Part shown: piece after piece, positions 46,512-55,330 of the stretch
Layout of the letters: each line of letters begins with the position of its first letter
How positions within the stretch are numbered: the stretch's first letter is position 1
DNA from: UBA2233 sp002347965 [NCBI: Nitrospirae bacterium UBA2233]
GTDB taxonomy: Bacteria > UBA2233
DNA length: 64,000 nucleotides
Direction: 5' to 3'
NCBI GenBank assembly: GCA_002347965.1
Contig: DDYN01000041.1
Coordinates: 1-64,000, forward strand
Position numbers and translations under genes: made by a program
Notes under the pieces: generated by a model
The model's input: only the letters and a program-made list of their open reading frames with translations
Database searches by the model: none
What the model was told of the DNA's origin: nothing

Positions 46512-48022
46512 GTCGAGCAAAAAGTAGCGCCGTCGTCTACTATGCGGGCTGGGTCACGCTCTGGCTTGGCCTCTCTATGACCATTCCCCTCTTGACGGCC
46601 CTAACTTTTCAGGAATGGCCGGACTTTGTGAACTTCTGGGCTGGAACGGCGCTTGCGCTCTTTGTCGGCCTTGCGATGATCCTTTTGGCCCGGCCCGCCC
46701 AAGGGGAGCTTTCTTGGATGGAAGGCTTCGCCGCGAGCGCGCTTTCCTGGGTCGTTTGCATGTTCCTTGCGGCCTTTCCCTACTACTTGAGCGGTCATTT
46801 TGGGTCGTACCTGGATGCCTGCTTCGACGTCATGAGCGGGTTCACGACGACGGGCCTCGTGTTAATCCAGGACCTCGATCATGCCAGCAACGCGCTCAAC
46901 ATGTGGCGACACCTGCTTACCTTCCTGGGCGGCCAGGGGATGGTCGTGCTCGCGCTCACGCTGCTAGCCAGGAGCAACCCCGGCGCCTTCAAGCTCTACG
47001 CCGGAGAGGCCAAGGATCAAAGGCTTCTTCCAAGCGTCGGCGGCACGGCGTTGGCCATCTGGGAGATCAGCCTCGTATACCTGCTGTTGGGAACGCTCGC
47101 CATGTTCCTGGCCGGCCTCTGGATCGGCCTCCCTCCCGTTCCCGCGCTGCTCCATGGCCTTTGGATATTCATGTCTGCCTGGAGCACGGGGGGGTTCGCA
47201 CCCAACTCTCAAAATATCGTGTACTACCACAGCCTACTGTACGAGGCCGTAGCCATCCCCATCATGATCGCGGGCTCGATGAACTTCGGCCTGCACTACG
47301 CCGCCTGGACGGGCAACCGAAGGGAAATTTTCAAGAACATCGAGAGTGTCGTGTTCGTGACCGTGCTTGTCCTGACCTTCCTGATCGGCATCTCGGCCCT
47401 TCCGCTGCAAGGAGGGCTCGTCGGCCCGCTCGGCGTATTCCGGCGGGTGGCCTACACGTTCATCTCTGCCCAGACGACGACAGGGCTCCAGCCCGTCTAC
47501 GCGCCGGCCATGGCAAAAACCTGGGGAGACACGGCGTTGTTCGGCGCTTCCCTCGCGATGCTCTTCGGGGCCTCGGCCAGCTCGACGGCGGGCGGGTTCA
47601 AGGGCATCCGGGTAGGCACCCTCTTCAAGGCGCTGTCCCAGGAACTCAAGCGTCTGCTAAGGCCCGAAAGGGCCGTCGTGATCGAGAAAGTTCACTTTTA
47701 CCGGGACGTTATTTTGGACGATACCATCGTCCGCTCAAGCGCGCTTATCGTGCTCCTGTACATTCTGACGTTCTTCGGGGGCGTTATCTTGACTACGGCC
47801 CTTGGCAACCCGATCGCGCTGTCGATATTCGAGGTCGCCTCGGCAACGGGCAATACGGGGCTTTCGGTAGGCATCACGCAGGCCTCCGAGCCTTGGACCT
47901 TGAAGGTCGCGTTTATCTTGATATTCTTCGTTGCCAGGATGGAATTCATCTCCGTGCTCGTGCTCGTGGGCTACCTTTTAGGAGTGCTTAAATCCAGCGT
48001 CTTTTCGTTCGGCAGGCCATGA
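46493..48022 (+). CDS. trkH: TrkH/KtrB-type potassium uptake channel
   Basis: A 509-residue integral membrane protein with four repeated M1-P-M2 units. Selectivity-loop sequences are visible: DVMSGFTTTGLVL, SAWSTGGFAPNS, SAQTTTGLQPVY and SATGNTGLSVGI. The TTG-like glycine turns are typical of TrkH. It starts at GTG 46493 within the small membrane-protein gene. It ends in a 4-bp overlap with the next gene. Confidence 0.95.
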   Translation: MANRPVGRAKSSAVVYYAGWVTLWLGLSMTIPLLTALTFQEWPDFVNFWAGTALALFVGLAMILLARPAQGELSWMEGFAASALSWVVCMFLAAFPYYLSGHFGSYLDACFDVMSGFTTTGLVLIQDLDHASNALNMWRHLLTFLGGQGMVVLALTLLARSNPGAFKLYAGEAKDQRLLPSVGGTALAIWEISLVYLLLGTLAMFLAGLWIGLPPVPALLHGLWIFMSAWSTGGFAPNSQNIVYYHSLLYEAVAIPIMIAGSMNFGLHYAAWTGNRREIFKNIESVVFVTVLVLTFLIGISALPLQGGLVGPLGVFRRVAYTFISAQTTTGLQPVYAPAMAKTWGDTALFGASLAMLFGASASSTAGGFKGIRVGTLFKALSQELKRLLRPERAVVIEKVHFYRDVILDDTIVRSSALIVLLYILTFFGGVILTTALGNPIALSIFEVASATGNTGLSVGITQASEPWTLKVAFILIFFVARMEFISVLVLVGYLLGVLKSSVFSFGRP

Positions 48023-48504
48023 AACGCGCCCTATTCGCCCTTTTCCTCCTTGGCCTGCCCGTTCCAATTTTAGGTCAGCCTGTCTCGGTGAATGTAGCAT
48101 CCCTCCTTGCCGATCCGGCTCGCTACGACGGCCAAAAGGTCTCCATCGAAGCGGAGGCGATCGGAGACAGGCTCCATGCCAAGCATGGCACCTGGGTTAA
48201 TTTTTTGGATACGACAGCAGCCGTCGGCTGTTTTTTTCCGACAAGCCTCGCAAAGGACATCCGCCACCTTGGAGGCTACGAACTCAAAGGGGACGTCTTC
48301 AGGGTAACGGGGGTGTTCCACGCGAGCTGCCCTAAGCACGGGGGAGAGCTAGACATCCACGCGGACAGGCTGGAGCTGCTCCAGGAAGGGCGACCTACCC
48401 CTCACCCGATTTCTCGGGCCAAGGTTGCGCTAGCAGCCGGGCTATCCTTGGCCTCGGCCTTGCTTGGTTTTGAAATCTCTCGTGGGCGAACAAAGGGCGT
48501 TTGA
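48019..48504 (+). CDS. Exported OB-fold-like protein of unknown function
   Basis: A 161-residue protein with an N-terminal signal peptide (about 1-19, ending PILGQ), a beta-rich central domain (PARYDGQKVSIEAEAIGD...GDVFRVTGVF) that looks like an OB-fold of the DUF4131/tOB type, and a C-terminal membrane helix (about 135-155). Two cysteines (VGCFFP, ASCPKHG) may pair. It overlaps trkH by 4 bp. I do not recognise a named family; a surface-facing accessory role is a guess. Confidence 0.72.
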   Translation: MKRALFALFLLGLPVPILGQPVSVNVASLLADPARYDGQKVSIEAEAIGDRLHAKHGTWVNFLDTTAAVGCFFPTSLAKDIRHLGGYELKGDVFRVTGVFHASCPKHGGELDIHADRLELLQEGRPTPHPISRAKVALAAGLSLASALLGFEISRGRTKGV

Positions 48505-48586
48505 CCCGGAAAGGGACCTCCTGTATGCTGAAAAGGCTTTTTGGGAGTTTGGCCATGCGTTCATTCAAAGAAAAAGGATGGGAATC

Positions 48587-48793
48587 ATGAAGCTTTCTGC
48601 CAGGAACACGCTCAAGGGCAAGGTCACGGAAGTAAAGCTCGGCCAGATCGTGGGCGAGGTCGTCTTGGACATCGGCGGTCAGAAGGTTACGTCAGTCATC
48701 ACCCGCGACGCGATCGAAGAGATGGGCGTTAAGGTGGGAGACGAGGTAAGCGCCGTCATCAAGTCTACGGAGATCATGCTGCTTAAGTCTTAA
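48587..48793 (+). CDS. Molybdopterin-binding (Mop/TOBE) domain protein
   Basis: A 68-residue single Mop domain: MKLSARNTLKGKVTEVKLG, VVLDIGGQKVTSVIT and GDEVSAVIKSTEIML match the molbindin fold, which stores molybdate or tungstate. The start is ATG 48587 behind AAAAAGGA; the frame extends further upstream but only into non-conserved sequence. No molybdate transporter is nearby. It is probably the last gene of the operon. Confidence 0.93.
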   Translation: MKLSARNTLKGKVTEVKLGQIVGEVVLDIGGQKVTSVITRDAIEEMGVKVGDEVSAVIKSTEIMLLKS

Positions 48794-48841
48794 CCGCCGA
48801 AAAACTACGGGTTCAAAACGTCTTGACCCTTACAGTGGCGT

Positions 48842-48875
48842 CTGATAGGCGGGGCAGGAATGTCCCGTCTATCAG
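48842..48875. terminator. Strong hairpin in the convergent mop / M48 space
   Basis: A 12-bp inverted repeat (CTGATAGGCGGG at 48842-48853 with its partner at 48864-48875, one G-T pair) and a 10-nt loop. No T-tract follows on either strand, so it may be a Rho-assisted or processing hairpin. Confidence 0.45.
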
Positions 48876-49010
48876 GCTTGCAACAGCCACGGGGTAGACA
48901 AAAAACGCCAATGGGGCGACACCGAGGAACCTCAGCATCCGTTTAGGCCGCATAGACAGAGCATCTCGGCCAAGCCTTCCTTGTTCAACGACCCTCTCGT
49001 TACGCCGGAA

Positions 49011-49787
49011 TCAGCGTTTGTAGTACTGGAGCGCCTCGGGGAGAAAGTCCTTTTCGATCTTTGCAAGCCTGCGCTCGTCCGAGGGGTGGGTCGAGAGGAG
49101 CTCCGGGGGCTTGCCCTGATCCTTGGTAGCTTCCATCATCTTGCGCCAGAAATCGAGCGCAGCCCTCGGGTCGTACCCCGCCTTGGCCATCAAAATGACC
49201 CCGATATGGTCCGCCTCTTCTTCTTGCTTGCGAGAGTACGGCAAGAGCACGCCTACCTGCGAGCCGAGCCCGAACGCCTGCATGACCCCCTTACGCATAA
49301 GCTCGCTCTGACCTCCAAGCCCAGCGCTCAAGCCAGCCCCTGTAACCTGAACGAGTAAGTCCTGGCTCATCCGTTCGCCCGCATGTCTCGCAAGCGCATG
49401 CGCAACCTCGTGGGATATTACCGTGGCCAGCAAGTCATCCGACGGCGCGACCTTCAAAAGGCCCGTGTACACGGCGACCTTGCCGCCGGGCAAGCAGAAC
49501 GCGTTGACTTGCTTGGATTCTAGCACGATGAACTCCCAGTTGTACTCTGGCTTCTGGGCGGCCTGGGCAATTCGTTTTCCAACCCTCTGAACGCGAGCGT
49601 TGTAGGAGGGGTTGCTAGAGACCCTCTCTTGCTTTAGAACCTCCGCAAAGGCTTGATGGCCGAGCTGGATTTCGTCAGGCTCCGAAATGAGCATCAACTG
49701 AGACCTGTTTGTGTAGGGCACGGTCTGACAGCCCGTTAGGAATGTAAAAATGACAAAAAGAAGGCATAGGGACTTCAACCTAGGCAT
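49011..49787 (-). CDS. M48-family zinc metalloprotease lipoprotein (LoiP/YcaL type)
   Basis: A 258-residue protease with signal peptide and lipobox (LTGC, Cys20) and the zinc motif HEVAH (126-130); the third zinc ligand lies in EEEADHIG. Such proteases work in outer-membrane protein quality control. The start is ATG 49787, with GGGAGGT six bases upstream. It overlaps the reactivation protein gene by 8 bp. Confidence 0.93.
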   Translation of the reverse strand: MPRLKSLCLLFVIFTFLTGCQTVPYTNRSQLMLISEPDEIQLGHQAFAEVLKQERVSSNPSYNARVQRVGKRIAQAAQKPEYNWEFIVLESKQVNAFCLPGGKVAVYTGLLKVAPSDDLLATVISHEVAHALARHAGERMSQDLLVQVTGAGLSAGLGGQSELMRKGVMQAFGLGSQVGVLLPYSRKQEEEADHIGVILMAKAGYDPRAALDFWRKMMEATKDQGKPPELLSTHPSDERRLAKIEKDFLPEALQYYKR

Positions 49788-50436
49788 GGGCCACCTCCCA
49801 ACCAATCAGCGCTGTCACGGATTTCTGAGGGACGAGCATAAAGCCTTCTGTCAACGCTACCCCTACTCGCCAGCCTTCGACCTTTTCGAGCAAAAGGGGC
49901 TGGTAGGAGAGCGGAAAGTCGCCGTAGCCCGGCGAATATCGCATCGTTCGGCCAAACCCGGCCCTTTTGGCCTCCGCCTCGATGCGTTCGTCTATCTTTC
50001 CGGCCATGTAATCGGCCATCCAGCCTCCGATCCTGTCGAGCAGGTAGGCGAGCGTCGGCTCGGCCTGGGTAAGCTCCTCAACCATTCGGTCTAGGCTGGG
50101 CCCGATCGTGGCCACGAGCGCGCTCACGAACTCCGCATGCTCTAGCACCTTGGCAAGCGAGAGGCTCTCCAAGGCGTCCTCCAGCCCAACCAGCCTGATA
50201 CGCTCGCGATCCTTCGTCTCGATCGGGAACGTCCGGTAAATCCCCTTCCCCGCGATCAGCGTACAGGCGATGTCCACGGCCCTCTTAAGCTCGGCCTCCA
50301 GCTTTGAGTCGTGGAGATCCTCGAAACTCTTTGCCTTTGGAATGCGAAGCTCCCTTAGGATCGCCCGTTGCTCGATTTGAAAAGGCACGTTGGCCACCAA
50401 AAGCGGAGCCTTGCAGCTTAAAGGAAAACCTGGCAT
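49780..50436 (-). CDS. Free-standing methionine synthase (MetH) reactivation-domain protein
   Basis: A 218-residue protein that matches the AdoMet-binding reactivation domain of B12-dependent methionine synthase. The signatures are RYSPGYGDFPLSYQ (the R-x-x-P-G-Y motif binds AdoMet) and GVALTEGFMLVPQKSVTALIG. In E. coli this is the C-terminal part of MetH; here it is a separate polypeptide, as in Thermotoga-type systems, implying a MetH lacking that domain elsewhere. I start at ATG 50436. It is coupled to the M48 protease gene. Confidence 0.88.
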   Translation of the reverse strand: MPGFPLSCKAPLLVANVPFQIEQRAILRELRIPKAKSFEDLHDSKLEAELKRAVDIACTLIAGKGIYRTFPIETKDRERIRLVGLEDALESLSLAKVLEHAEFVSALVATIGPSLDRMVEELTQAEPTLAYLLDRIGGWMADYMAGKIDERIEAEAKRAGFGRTMRYSPGYGDFPLSYQPLLLEKVEGWRVGVALTEGFMLVPQKSVTALIGWEVAHA

Positions 50437-50492
50437 AGTTAGGACACCGTAGGTATTATTTTTAACAAACCTTTTTGTGTCATTATAACCCG

Positions 50493-50831
50493 ATGCAATG
50501 CCAAAAAGCAGCAGCAAGGGCGTTCCTTTGCTTTCTATTGTCCGGCCTGATTTTGGCCCAGCACGGACGCTCGGACTGCTTGAGATGCCACGCCGCGGCG
50601 GCGTTCCCGCCCCACCATCCGGCTGCTACCGTCAACAAAGAAAGGCTCGATCGCTACCTTGCGTTCACGAAGGCCGCAAACAGCGCTCCCAGGCTTGAAG
50701 CCGGCTCCAAAATCGGCTGCACCACCTGCCATGCCGACCATACAAAGGGGGAACCCCAGTTCGAAGGCGGCCTTGCCTATCCAGAGAAAACACTCGAAGA
50801 AGGCTGCAGAGCGTGCCATTTTTTCTCCTAG
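50493..50831 (+). CDS. Small periplasmic trihaem c-type cytochrome
   Basis: A 112-residue protein with a signal peptide (about 1-22) and three CxxCH haem-binding motifs: CLRCH (29-33), CTTCH (76-80) and CRACH (105-109). Several further histidines (HHP, ADH) can serve as distal ligands. The start is ATG 50493. Its last 19 bp overlap the next cytochrome gene, so the two are expressed together. It is probably an electron shuttle. Confidence 0.9.
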   Translation: MQCQKAAARAFLCFLLSGLILAQHGRSDCLRCHAAAAFPPHHPAATVNKERLDRYLAFTKAANSAPRLEAGSKIGCTTCHADHTKGEPQFEGGLAYPEKTLEEGCRACHFFS

Positions 50832-51841
50832 CCCTCGCGTTTTTTGCCGTCCTGTCCGGAGGATGCGCCTCTTCCCAAAAAAAATCGAGCCCATTGGCCT
50901 ACCCGAACCCATGGATCCAATCGCTCGTCCAAACCGCCAAAGAGCCCGGACGATCGCTCTTGCAAGCCGGCTATGAAGCCTTCGCCAGCCCTCCCCAATC
51001 GGGCGGGCTAGGGTGTATCCATTGCCATTCGCTCGCGAGCGGGGAATACTTCCGGGTAATACCAAGGGACCGAACGCTTCCGCCGCTGCTGGTTCCAACC
51101 CTCTACAGCGCCTATGCGCACCTTCCAGGGTATGTTTATAATAAGCCCATGAACCTAGAAATGGCCGTCCAAGCCTGCATGAAACGTCACTCATCCTACC
51201 TTCCGACCGAAAAGCCGCGGGTCATGGAACCCCTTCTGTACTTCATCCAGGCGCTCTCTTCGGGCCAAAGGATCGCGACCGAAGGCGGCAAGCTTCCTTG
51301 CTTAGGCTGCCATGGCCCAAGGTACGCCGCCCCCTTGAAGCCAGGGAACAAGCCCCGCTCGACGCTTCATGCCATACCCAGGCGCTGGGTCAGCCAAAGG
51401 CCAAAAAACTGCCAAGCCTGCCACCTCCACCCGTGGAAGCTAGGCGGGCTGACCTCTTTGGGGTTTGCCGTCGCGACGAACCCCGGCCTGAACATTCCAC
51501 GCGCGGAGGAGGCGATGGCGGCGACGTTGAGAGTAGGGACACGTCTGTTCCGTAGAAAGAGCCCCAAGAGCAAAACAAGCTGTGCCGCTTGCCATCCATC
51601 CGACCCGCTTCGGCCATTTTGGAGGGCTTATCGGCCAAAAGACCTTGCCTTCGCCAAGACCAGGACGCCCATCGGCCCAAACGGGGAGGTACTCACGCTA
51701 GGAAAACGCATCCTTCTTTGCGTCCACCGCCGCTTGGGGGGCGACCAAACGTACACAACGCCCCGGGCGCTGCTTGCCCTCGAGGCGTTCGTGGCCTCCT
51801 TAGCGACGGGGCGCGAGTTTCGTTCAGGTGCCGCCTTATAG
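50813..51841 (+). CDS. Tetrahaem c-type cytochrome lipoprotein
   Basis: A 342-residue lipoprotein (lipobox LSGGC, Cys18) with four CxxCH motifs: CIHCH (68-72), CLGCH (163-167), CQACH (200-204) and CAACH (257-261). The segment NLEMAVQACMKRHSSYLP followed by LLYFIQALSSG resembles SoxA/thiosulfate-dehydrogenase-type dihaem cytochromes, a weak match. GTG start at 50813, inside the trihaem gene. It would be anchored to a membrane facing the periplasm. Confidence 0.86.
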   Translation: MPFFLLALAFFAVLSGGCASSQKKSSPLAYPNPWIQSLVQTAKEPGRSLLQAGYEAFASPPQSGGLGCIHCHSLASGEYFRVIPRDRTLPPLLVPTLYSAYAHLPGYVYNKPMNLEMAVQACMKRHSSYLPTEKPRVMEPLLYFIQALSSGQRIATEGGKLPCLGCHGPRYAAPLKPGNKPRSTLHAIPRRWVSQRPKNCQACHLHPWKLGGLTSLGFAVATNPGLNIPRAEEAMAATLRVGTRLFRRKSPKSKTSCAACHPSDPLRPFWRAYRPKDLAFAKTRTPIGPNGEVLTLGKRILLCVHRRLGGDQTYTTPRALLALEAFVASLATGREFRSGAAL

Positions 51842-51869
51842 TTCAGATGACCAGATTTGGAGAATCCCC

Positions 51870-52904
51870 ATGGAGTTTTCTTCGTTCAAATCCCATTCAA
51901 GGTTCCTCGACCCACGAAGAAACTTCGCGCAGAGCGAAGTCCCCAGCGAAATCAGGGTTGACCCGATAACCCAAAGGACTTCGCGGGTCTGCCATTTTAG
52001 CCTGCCGGGCATTCCTCCGTTCGACTGGGAGAACCTCAAGAGTCCAGCAAAGAAGGGCTTCTGCCCTTTCTGCCCCGACACGATCGAGAGCGTAACCCCG
52101 AAGTTTCCCCCCGACGTCATTCCCGAAGGGAGGCTCTTCGAAGGCGAGGCGACGCTCATGCCAAATTTAATGCCCTACGACGAGCATTCCGCCGTCTGCG
52201 TCCTGACGAAGGCCCACGTTGTGCCCATCGAAGAGCTTCTTTCTTCCACGATAAAATCCGGGTTTTTGCTCTGCGCGCGCTATCTCAAGGCCGTTCGGGA
52301 GATATCACCAACCCAAGAGCCGCTCTACGGCACGCTGCACATGAACTTCATGCCGCCCTCGGGAGGAAGCCTCATCCACCCGCACATGCAAACCTTCGCC
52401 ACCCGCTTCCCCGGAAACCTCCACAGGCTCTACCTCGAAAAGACCAAAGAGTACGCCCGCGATGGTCAAAAGAACGCGTTTAAGGATATGATCGAGGCCG
52501 AGAGGCAAAACGGCGCGCGCTACATGGGCCAACTCTCCAAGGTTCACGCGCTCACGAGCTTTGCTTCTTTTGGCCTCTTGGGCGATATTTTGTTTGTTGC
52601 CGAGGATGTCCGCGACTGGTTCGAGGATGGCGTCTCCCAGCTCGGGTATCTGGCTACGCTTGTTTCCCGCACGCTTAAGTTTTTCGCCGATTTGAACCTG
52701 ATCAGTTTCAACCTCGCGTTGTTTTCGGGGGCGCCGAAGGATGGAGGCTTTACGAGCTTTGCGCTGCTCACCCCAAGGCTCTTCATCGATCCCAGGGTTT
52801 TGGCGCCGGACGTCTCCGCGTTGCGCTTCTTGTACGACGAGCCCTTCAGCGTGGTGTACCCGGAAGACATCGCAGAAAAGCTAAAACCATACCTCAAGCT
52901 CTAA
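51870..52904 (+). CDS. GalT/HIT-superfamily nucleotidyl- or phosphorylase-type protein
   Basis: A 344-residue protein of the galactose-1-phosphate uridylyltransferase fold. The CPFC zinc pair is at 65-68, then PNLMPYDEHSAVCVLTKAHVVP, and the catalytic triad is HPHMQ (170-174, nucleophile H172) instead of the usual HPHGQ. No galK or galE is adjacent, and the Met in place of Gly suggests a different substrate, perhaps an ADP-sugar or dinucleotide. The start is ATG 51870 behind TTTGGAGA. Confidence 0.75.
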   Translation: MEFSSFKSHSRFLDPRRNFAQSEVPSEIRVDPITQRTSRVCHFSLPGIPPFDWENLKSPAKKGFCPFCPDTIESVTPKFPPDVIPEGRLFEGEATLMPNLMPYDEHSAVCVLTKAHVVPIEELLSSTIKSGFLLCARYLKAVREISPTQEPLYGTLHMNFMPPSGGSLIHPHMQTFATRFPGNLHRLYLEKTKEYARDGQKNAFKDMIEAERQNGARYMGQLSKVHALTSFASFGLLGDILFVAEDVRDWFEDGVSQLGYLATLVSRTLKFFADLNLISFNLALFSGAPKDGGFTSFALLTPRLFIDPRVLAPDVSALRFLYDEPFSVVYPEDIAEKLKPYLKL

Positions 52905-52915
52905 AAGGAGAAGCC

Positions 52916-53617
52916 GTGCGTTTTTTGGTGTTGAGCGACATCCACGGCAGGCTGGAATACATGAAGGACATAGACGAGGAGGTTCGCCGCTCGGACTGCG
53001 TCATCCTGGCAGGCGACCTGACCCGAAAGGGCAACGGGGCCGGTCTTGCCGAGCTTGCAGGCGGCCTACGCAGGCCTGGACTCGAGATTGTTGGCGTGCT
53101 CGGCAACCTTGACCTTCCCTCGCTTGCAAAGGAATTGGAAGCGCTCGGGATCTTCAACCTGGAAACTTCGGGCAGGCTTGTGCGTGGAATCGCGTTCAGC
53201 GGGGTCGGCGGCTCCAACCCCACCCCGTTATTCACTCCTTACGAGCGCGAAGAAGACGAAATCCGAGCGGCGCTCGTTGAGGGGGCGCAAAGCCTCAAAG
53301 GGGCAAGGCCGTGGGTTGTCGTTTCCCATACGCCCCCGTTAGATTCGGGCTTGGATAAAACATTTTTTGGCCTTAATGCGGGGAGCAAGGCACTAAGGGA
53401 GTTTCTTTTGGAGCGGGGCCCGGATGTCTGCGTATGCGGGCATATCCATGAGGCGCTTGGAACCGCACGCCTGGGCACTACCCTTATCGTAAACCCGGGC
53501 CCTTTCCAGTCCGGCCACTACGCGATCCTCGTCTACGAAAACGACCAATGGCATGCCGAGCTGAAGAGCGCGCCAACAAGCAAAAATGGAACCGCGCCAA
53601 CCCTCGGAAGATCTTGA
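52916..53617 (+). CDS. Calcineurin-like metallophosphoesterase
   Basis: A 233-residue protein with the dimetal site: D8-H10 (SDIHG), G33-D34, GNLD (63-66, Asn ligand), VSHTPP (136-141) and GHIH (175-178). The usual GNHD has become GNLD, so the His that helps acid catalysis is missing, as in some YfcE/MPPE-type members. GTG start at 52916, 11 bp after the GalT-like gene, which suggests a shared nucleotide or phosphate role. Its stop lies inside the rho -35 box. Confidence 0.85.
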   Translation: MRFLVLSDIHGRLEYMKDIDEEVRRSDCVILAGDLTRKGNGAGLAELAGGLRRPGLEIVGVLGNLDLPSLAKELEALGIFNLETSGRLVRGIAFSGVGGSNPTPLFTPYEREEDEIRAALVEGAQSLKGARPWVVVSHTPPLDSGLDKTFFGLNAGSKALREFLLERGPDVCVCGHIHEALGTARLGTTLIVNPGPFQSGHYAILVYENDQWHAELKSAPTSKNGTAPTLGRS

Positions 53618-53641
53618 CAAAAGCCGAACGTAGGGTATACT
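53614..53641 (+). promoter_or_regulatory. Strong sigma70-type promoter of rho
   Basis: TTGACA (53614-53619), 16-bp spacer, TATACT (53636-53641). The -35 overlaps the stop codon of the phosphoesterase gene. A leader of about 270 nt follows to rho. Confidence 0.75.
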
Positions 53642-53915
53642 ACAATAAGCTTCTCAAAGCGACGATCTTGTATAGAACGCCCTGGTTACGCCCTAGCGGC
53701 ATTTCATAGACTATTTTTCCCCCTAATTACACCTGGAAGGAACCGCTTTTCCGTCCTAAACGCTATTTTGGATGCCCAAGGGGCTTTAGACGAGGCGTGA
53801 AGGTGGGCACGCTTTGTCGGCACGCCCAGCGATCGCCGCCCGCCCTGGACCACAAAGCCCCCAAAATCACTCAAGAAGTTCTATTTTTTCAACCAAATCC
53901 CAAGGCAGGAGGACT
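53642..53915 (+). other. rho leader, no gene seen
   Basis: A 274-nt untranslated region with C-rich, G-poor stretches (for example 53715-53735 and 53830-53880). In other bacteria rho leaders mediate autogenous Rho-dependent attenuation; the length and C-rich parts would fit. No riboswitch was recognised. Confidence 0.4.
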
Positions 53916-55163
53916 ATGAACCTCAAAGAACTAAAAACCAAATCCATAGCCGACCTTACCAAGATGGGGCGCGAGCTCAGCATCGAGGGGGTTGCCTCGC
54001 TAAGACGCCAAGAGCTCATCTTTTCAATCCTCCAAGCAATCGCGGAGCAAAACGGCTCGATCTACGGGGAGGGCGTCCTTGAGATTCTTTCTGACGGGTT
54101 TGGCTTTCTAAGGGCGCCTGATTACAACTATCTTCCAGGGCCAGACGACATCTATGTTTCCCCCTCTCAAATCCGGCGGTTCAACTTGAAGACGGGCGAC
54201 ACGGTTGCCGGTCAAATCCGGCCTCCAAAGGAAGGCGAACGCTATTTTGCCCTCCTGAAGGTCGAGACGATCAACTTCGAACATCCCGACGCCGCGAGAG
54301 ACAAGGTGCTGTTCGACAACCTGACTCCCATCTATCCGATACAAAAGTTTGAGCTCGTAACCTCCCCAAACAACTCTTGCACGCGCATCATGGACCTGTT
54401 CACCCCCATAGGCAAAGGCCAGAGGGCCCTCATCGTAGCAGCACCCAGAACGGGCAAAACCGTGTTACTTCAAAACATCGCGAGCGCCATCAACGCTAAC
54501 CATCCGGAAGCCATCCTGATCGTGCTTTTGATCGACGAACGGCCCGAAGAGGTGACGGACATGCAACGAACGGTCCGGGGCGAGGTGATTTCTTCGACGT
54601 TCGACGAGCCGGCGACACGCCACGTCCAGGTATCCGAGATAGTGCTCGAAAAGGCCAAACGCTTGGTTGAGCACAACCACGACGTCGTCATTCTGCTGGA
54701 TTCCATCACCCGGCTTGCCCGCGCCTACAACACCGTCGTCCCGCCGTCCGGCAAGGTTCTTTCGGGCGGCGTGGACTCGAACGCGCTGCATAAGCCCAAG
54801 CGTTTCTTCGGGGCGGCAAGGAAGATCGAAGGCGGGGGCTCCTTGTCGATCATCGCCACGGCGCTGATCGACACGGGATCCCGCATGGACGACGTCATTT
54901 TCGAGGAGTTCAAGGGCACTGGCAACCTAGAGATCGTCCTCGACAGGAAGCTTTCAGACAGGCGGGTCTTCCCGGCGATCGATTTGAACAAATCGGGCAC
55001 GCGGCACGAAGAGCTCCTGTTGGAGCCGGACGTTCTTCACCGGGTCTGGCTTTTGAGAAAAATCGTGAGCCCGCTCTCGAGCATCGACGCGATGGAGTTC
55101 CTGCTCGACAAAATGTCTGGAACAAACTCCAACAGGGACTTTCTAGATTCGATGAACCAGTAA
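53916..55163 (+). CDS. rho: Transcription termination factor Rho
   Basis: A 415-residue hexameric RNA helicase. Rho N-terminal domain, RNA-binding OB fold ([33 protein letters not shown] motif region at 50-82), P-loop AAPRTGKT (175-182), [14 protein letters not shown] and the Q/R-loop region ([15 protein letters not shown]). The start is ATG 53916 behind AGGAGG; an upstream in-frame ATG (53814) encodes only non-conserved residues. Confidence 0.97.
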   Translation: MNLKELKTKSIADLTKMGRELSIEGVASLRRQELIFSILQAIAEQNGSIYGEGVLEILSDGFGFLRAPDYNYLPGPDDIYVSPSQIRRFNLKTGDTVAGQIRPPKEGERYFALLKVETINFEHPDAARDKVLFDNLTPIYPIQKFELVTSPNNSCTRIMDLFTPIGKGQRALIVAAPRTGKTVLLQNIASAINANHPEAILIVLLIDERPEEVTDMQRTVRGEVISSTFDEPATRHVQVSEIVLEKAKRLVEHNHDVVILLDSITRLARAYNTVVPPSGKVLSGGVDSNALHKPKRFFGAARKIEGGGSLSIIATALIDTGSRMDDVIFEEFKGTGNLEIVLDRKLSDRRVFPAIDLNKSGTRHEELLLEPDVLHRVWLLRKIVSPLSSIDAMEFLLDKMSGTNSNRDFLDSMNQ

Positions 55164-55330
55164 GGCCATTCTGTCCCTCTTTTTCTCCCATTTGACTATT
55201 ATTTACAATAGCGTTTGGTTTTTTTTCAAACCCCTTAAGCCAGCGTCAGCTTGACAAAGATATTTTTTGTATGCCAGTATTATAAATGCAGTATACAGGC
55301 ATATTCACCCAAACCTAAAAGGAGTTCGCC

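Noticed and set aside
46615-47991. A 458-codon open frame inside trkH in another phase
   Set aside because: Arg/Pro/His-rich composition typical of an off-frame reading of a GC-rich gene; trkH itself is intact.
53814-53915. N-terminal extension of rho to an upstream ATG
   Set aside because: The extension is not conserved and the ATG at 53916 has a strong AGGAGG site.
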